Assembly: GCA_037384225.1 (NCBI GenBank)
Contig: JARROD010000227.1
Coordinates: 1-6,653 of the forward strand
Reading direction: 5' to 3'
Source of the DNA: JARROD01 sp037384225
GTDB lineage: Bacteria > Pseudomonadota > Gammaproteobacteria > Pseudomonadales > Cellvibrionaceae
DNA: 6,653 nt
The notes below the pieces were generated by a model. The model had not been told where the DNA came from. It ran no database searches and worked only from the letters and a program-made list of their open reading frames with translations. Positions 5,649-6,653 of this stretch are shown piece by piece. The position numbers and the translations under genes were made by a program. The first letter of the stretch is position 1, and each line of letters starts with the position of its first letter.

Positions 5649-6653
5649 GTAGAACGATCACCGGGCTCGTGTTGTTACCCACCGGGGCGCCGCTGGCGCA
5701 TGCCGGGTTCGAGCTAATTGCGCTGCGCACCGAATTGGCGTCGATTTTACGGGAATCCTCCGCGGCGTTTACCACCGATGCCGAGGGGCATTATGCCGTG
5801 ACGGTGGAAACCGGCCGTTATCGGGTGTTGATGACGGTGGATGGCACCACGGTACCCCTGGGATTGATCCGTGTCGAGGCCGGCGACGCGGTCAGCTTAA
5901 ACGAGCTGCTCGTACCCAATGATGCGGCCGTGGGGGACGCGCTGACCGATGCCTTGACGGTGCTGGTGAACGAAGCCAATGCGGCAAAGGCGACAGCGGT
6001 TGCCGCCGCCGATCGGGCCGAAACCGGTGCCGCGGCGACGGCGGCGGATCGGGAAACCGTCGCACACCGGGCGGCCGAGGTCGCGGCGAACGCTGCGCAA
6101 ACCGACTCCGACCGCATGGCGACCGCCCAGGATAGGGCGGCGACCGCAGCCGATAGAAACCTGGTGGTGGAAAAAGCCGCGGCGGTGGAAACTCATGCGC
6201 AGCAAACGGCCGCCAACGCCGACCAGACCGCGGCGGATCGAGCGGCTATCGCTGGGGCTGAGGCGAATACCGCAGCCGATCGCGCTGCAACGGCGGCGGA
6301 TCGGGTTGCGGTCGAGGCGGACACGGTATTGGTCGATGAGAAAGCGACCGCTGTCGCGCGGCAAGCCGAACAGGTGGCGAGTGATAAAACCCTTGTCGAG
6401 GCGGCCGCCGCTCAAACGAACAGCGACCGGCTGGCAACCGCCGCCGATACAGAGAAGGTTACGGCGATTAAAACCGCTGTGGAGAGTTTGTCGGCACAGG
6501 TGCAGGATGATGCACAACATACCGCGGCCGATCGCGATGCAGCCGCCGCCGCAAGAACGCAAACGGCGGCGGATCGCACGGCGACCGCGGCCGACCGTCG
6601 TGCCGTCAACGCGGATCGAGAGGCGGTGGCCGCGATTGCCGCTGATTTGGATG
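5645..6653 (+). CDS. Side tail fibre protein, lambda Stf-like, 3'-truncated by the window
   Basis: The frame is open from ATG 5645 to the window end (336 codons, no stop). GGAG (5635-5638) lies six bases upstream. Residues 1-90 form a small beta-sandwich-like domain (ITGLVLLPTGAPLAHAGFEL, TTDAEGHYAVTVETGRYRVL, VSLNELLVP), like the N-terminal domain of lambda Stf (Phage_tail_N), which attaches the fibre to the tail. From about residue 110 it becomes an Ala/Asp/Arg/Thr-rich repeat with the consensus ATAADR. The Asp-Arg pairs at residues 135 to 324 fall exactly on multiples of seven, so a long, probably trimeric coiled-coil shaft is expected. The receptor-binding tip lies beyond the window. Tip exchange commonly sets host range in such fibres. 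Confidence 0.85.
   Translation, partial: MSRTITGLVLLPTGAPLAHAGFELIALRTELASILRESSAAFTTDAEGHYAVTVETGRYRVLMTVDGTTVPLGLIRVEAGDAVSLNELLVPNDAAVGDALTDALTVLVNEANAAKATAVAAADRAETGAAATAADRETVAHRAAEVAANAAQTDSDRMATAQDRAATAADRNLVVEKAAAVETHAQQTAANADQTAADRAAIAGAEANTAADRAATAADRVAVEADTVLVDEKATAVARQAEQVASDKTLVEAAAAQTNSDRLATAADTEKVTAIKTAVESLSAQVQDDAQHTAADRDAAAAARTQTAADRTATAADRRAVNADREAVAAIAADLD
6047..6653 (+). repeat. 21-bp (seven-residue) repeat array encoding the fibre shaft
   Basis: Asp-Arg pairs start at fibre residues 135, 156, 163, 170, 198, 212, 219, 261, 296, 310, 317 and 324. Every interval (21, 7, 7, 28, 14, 7, 42, 35, 14, 7, 7) is a multiple of seven. At DNA level this is a degenerate 21-bp repeat with a recurring GCSGCSGATCG-like core. 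One more pair at residue 123 is out of register. The array continues to the window edge. Such repeats can change copy number by recombination, which would alter fibre length. Confidence 0.85.

Noticed and set aside
5897..6562. A 221-codon open frame on the - strand with Gly/Arg-rich repeats, opposite the fibre gene.
   Set aside because: Its repeats are the complement of the fibre heptad array, and the + strand frame has a clear Stf-like N-terminus and ribosome binding site.
6011..6653. The 21-bp repeats considered as a CRISPR or minisatellite array.
   Set aside because: The units are degenerate, have no unique spacers and follow the codon frame, so they are explained as protein heptads.

Overview
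The window shows a mosaic junction. On the left is a short, AT-richer stretch of accessory bacterial DNA. On the right, from about position 1150 to the end, is a GC-richer, tightly packed siphophage tail module in lambda-like order. All supported genes are on the + strand. The host is probably a proteobacterium, most likely a gammaproteobacterium, judging from the lambda-type tail genes and GG(A)AG ribosome binding sites. I cannot name a genus.

Left region (1-1150). The window opens with the C-terminal scrap of a VapC-type PIN-domain toxin (about 63-158), which has lost the rest of its catalytic domain within or before the window. Next is a phytanoyl-CoA-dioxygenase-family gene (255-956). It carries a perfect 36-bp in-frame tandem duplication that copies the iron-binding HxD motif. 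A gap of about 200 bp follows (957-1166), with two inverted repeats and no gene that I can see.

Right region (1167-6653). The tail genes run gpZ-like, gpU-like (tail terminator), gpV-like (tail tube), G/GT (assembly chaperones), tape measure, a small gpM-like tail protein, and a Stf-like side tail fibre that runs off the end. Most junctions overlap: Z/U by 11 bp, V/G by 1, T/tape measure by 4, tape measure/M-like by 1, M-like/fibre by 4. This points to one polycistronic, translationally coupled operon. G ends on a run of seven A residues followed by TAG, and the reading frame one base back is open across it into a T-like domain, so a programmed -1 frameshift should make the G-T fusion.

How the genes work together (family knowledge): the tape measure fixes tail length, G and GT chaperone it, tube subunits polymerise around it, U caps the tube, Z completes the head-proximal end, the M-like protein belongs near the tip, and the fibre contacts the host. 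Two features depart from lambda. No head gene lies immediately upstream of Z, and the fibre directly follows the M-like gene where L, K, I and J would be expected. A rearranged prophage, a prophage remnant or an F-type tailocin would all fit; the window cannot separate these. I found no clearly undescribed system.
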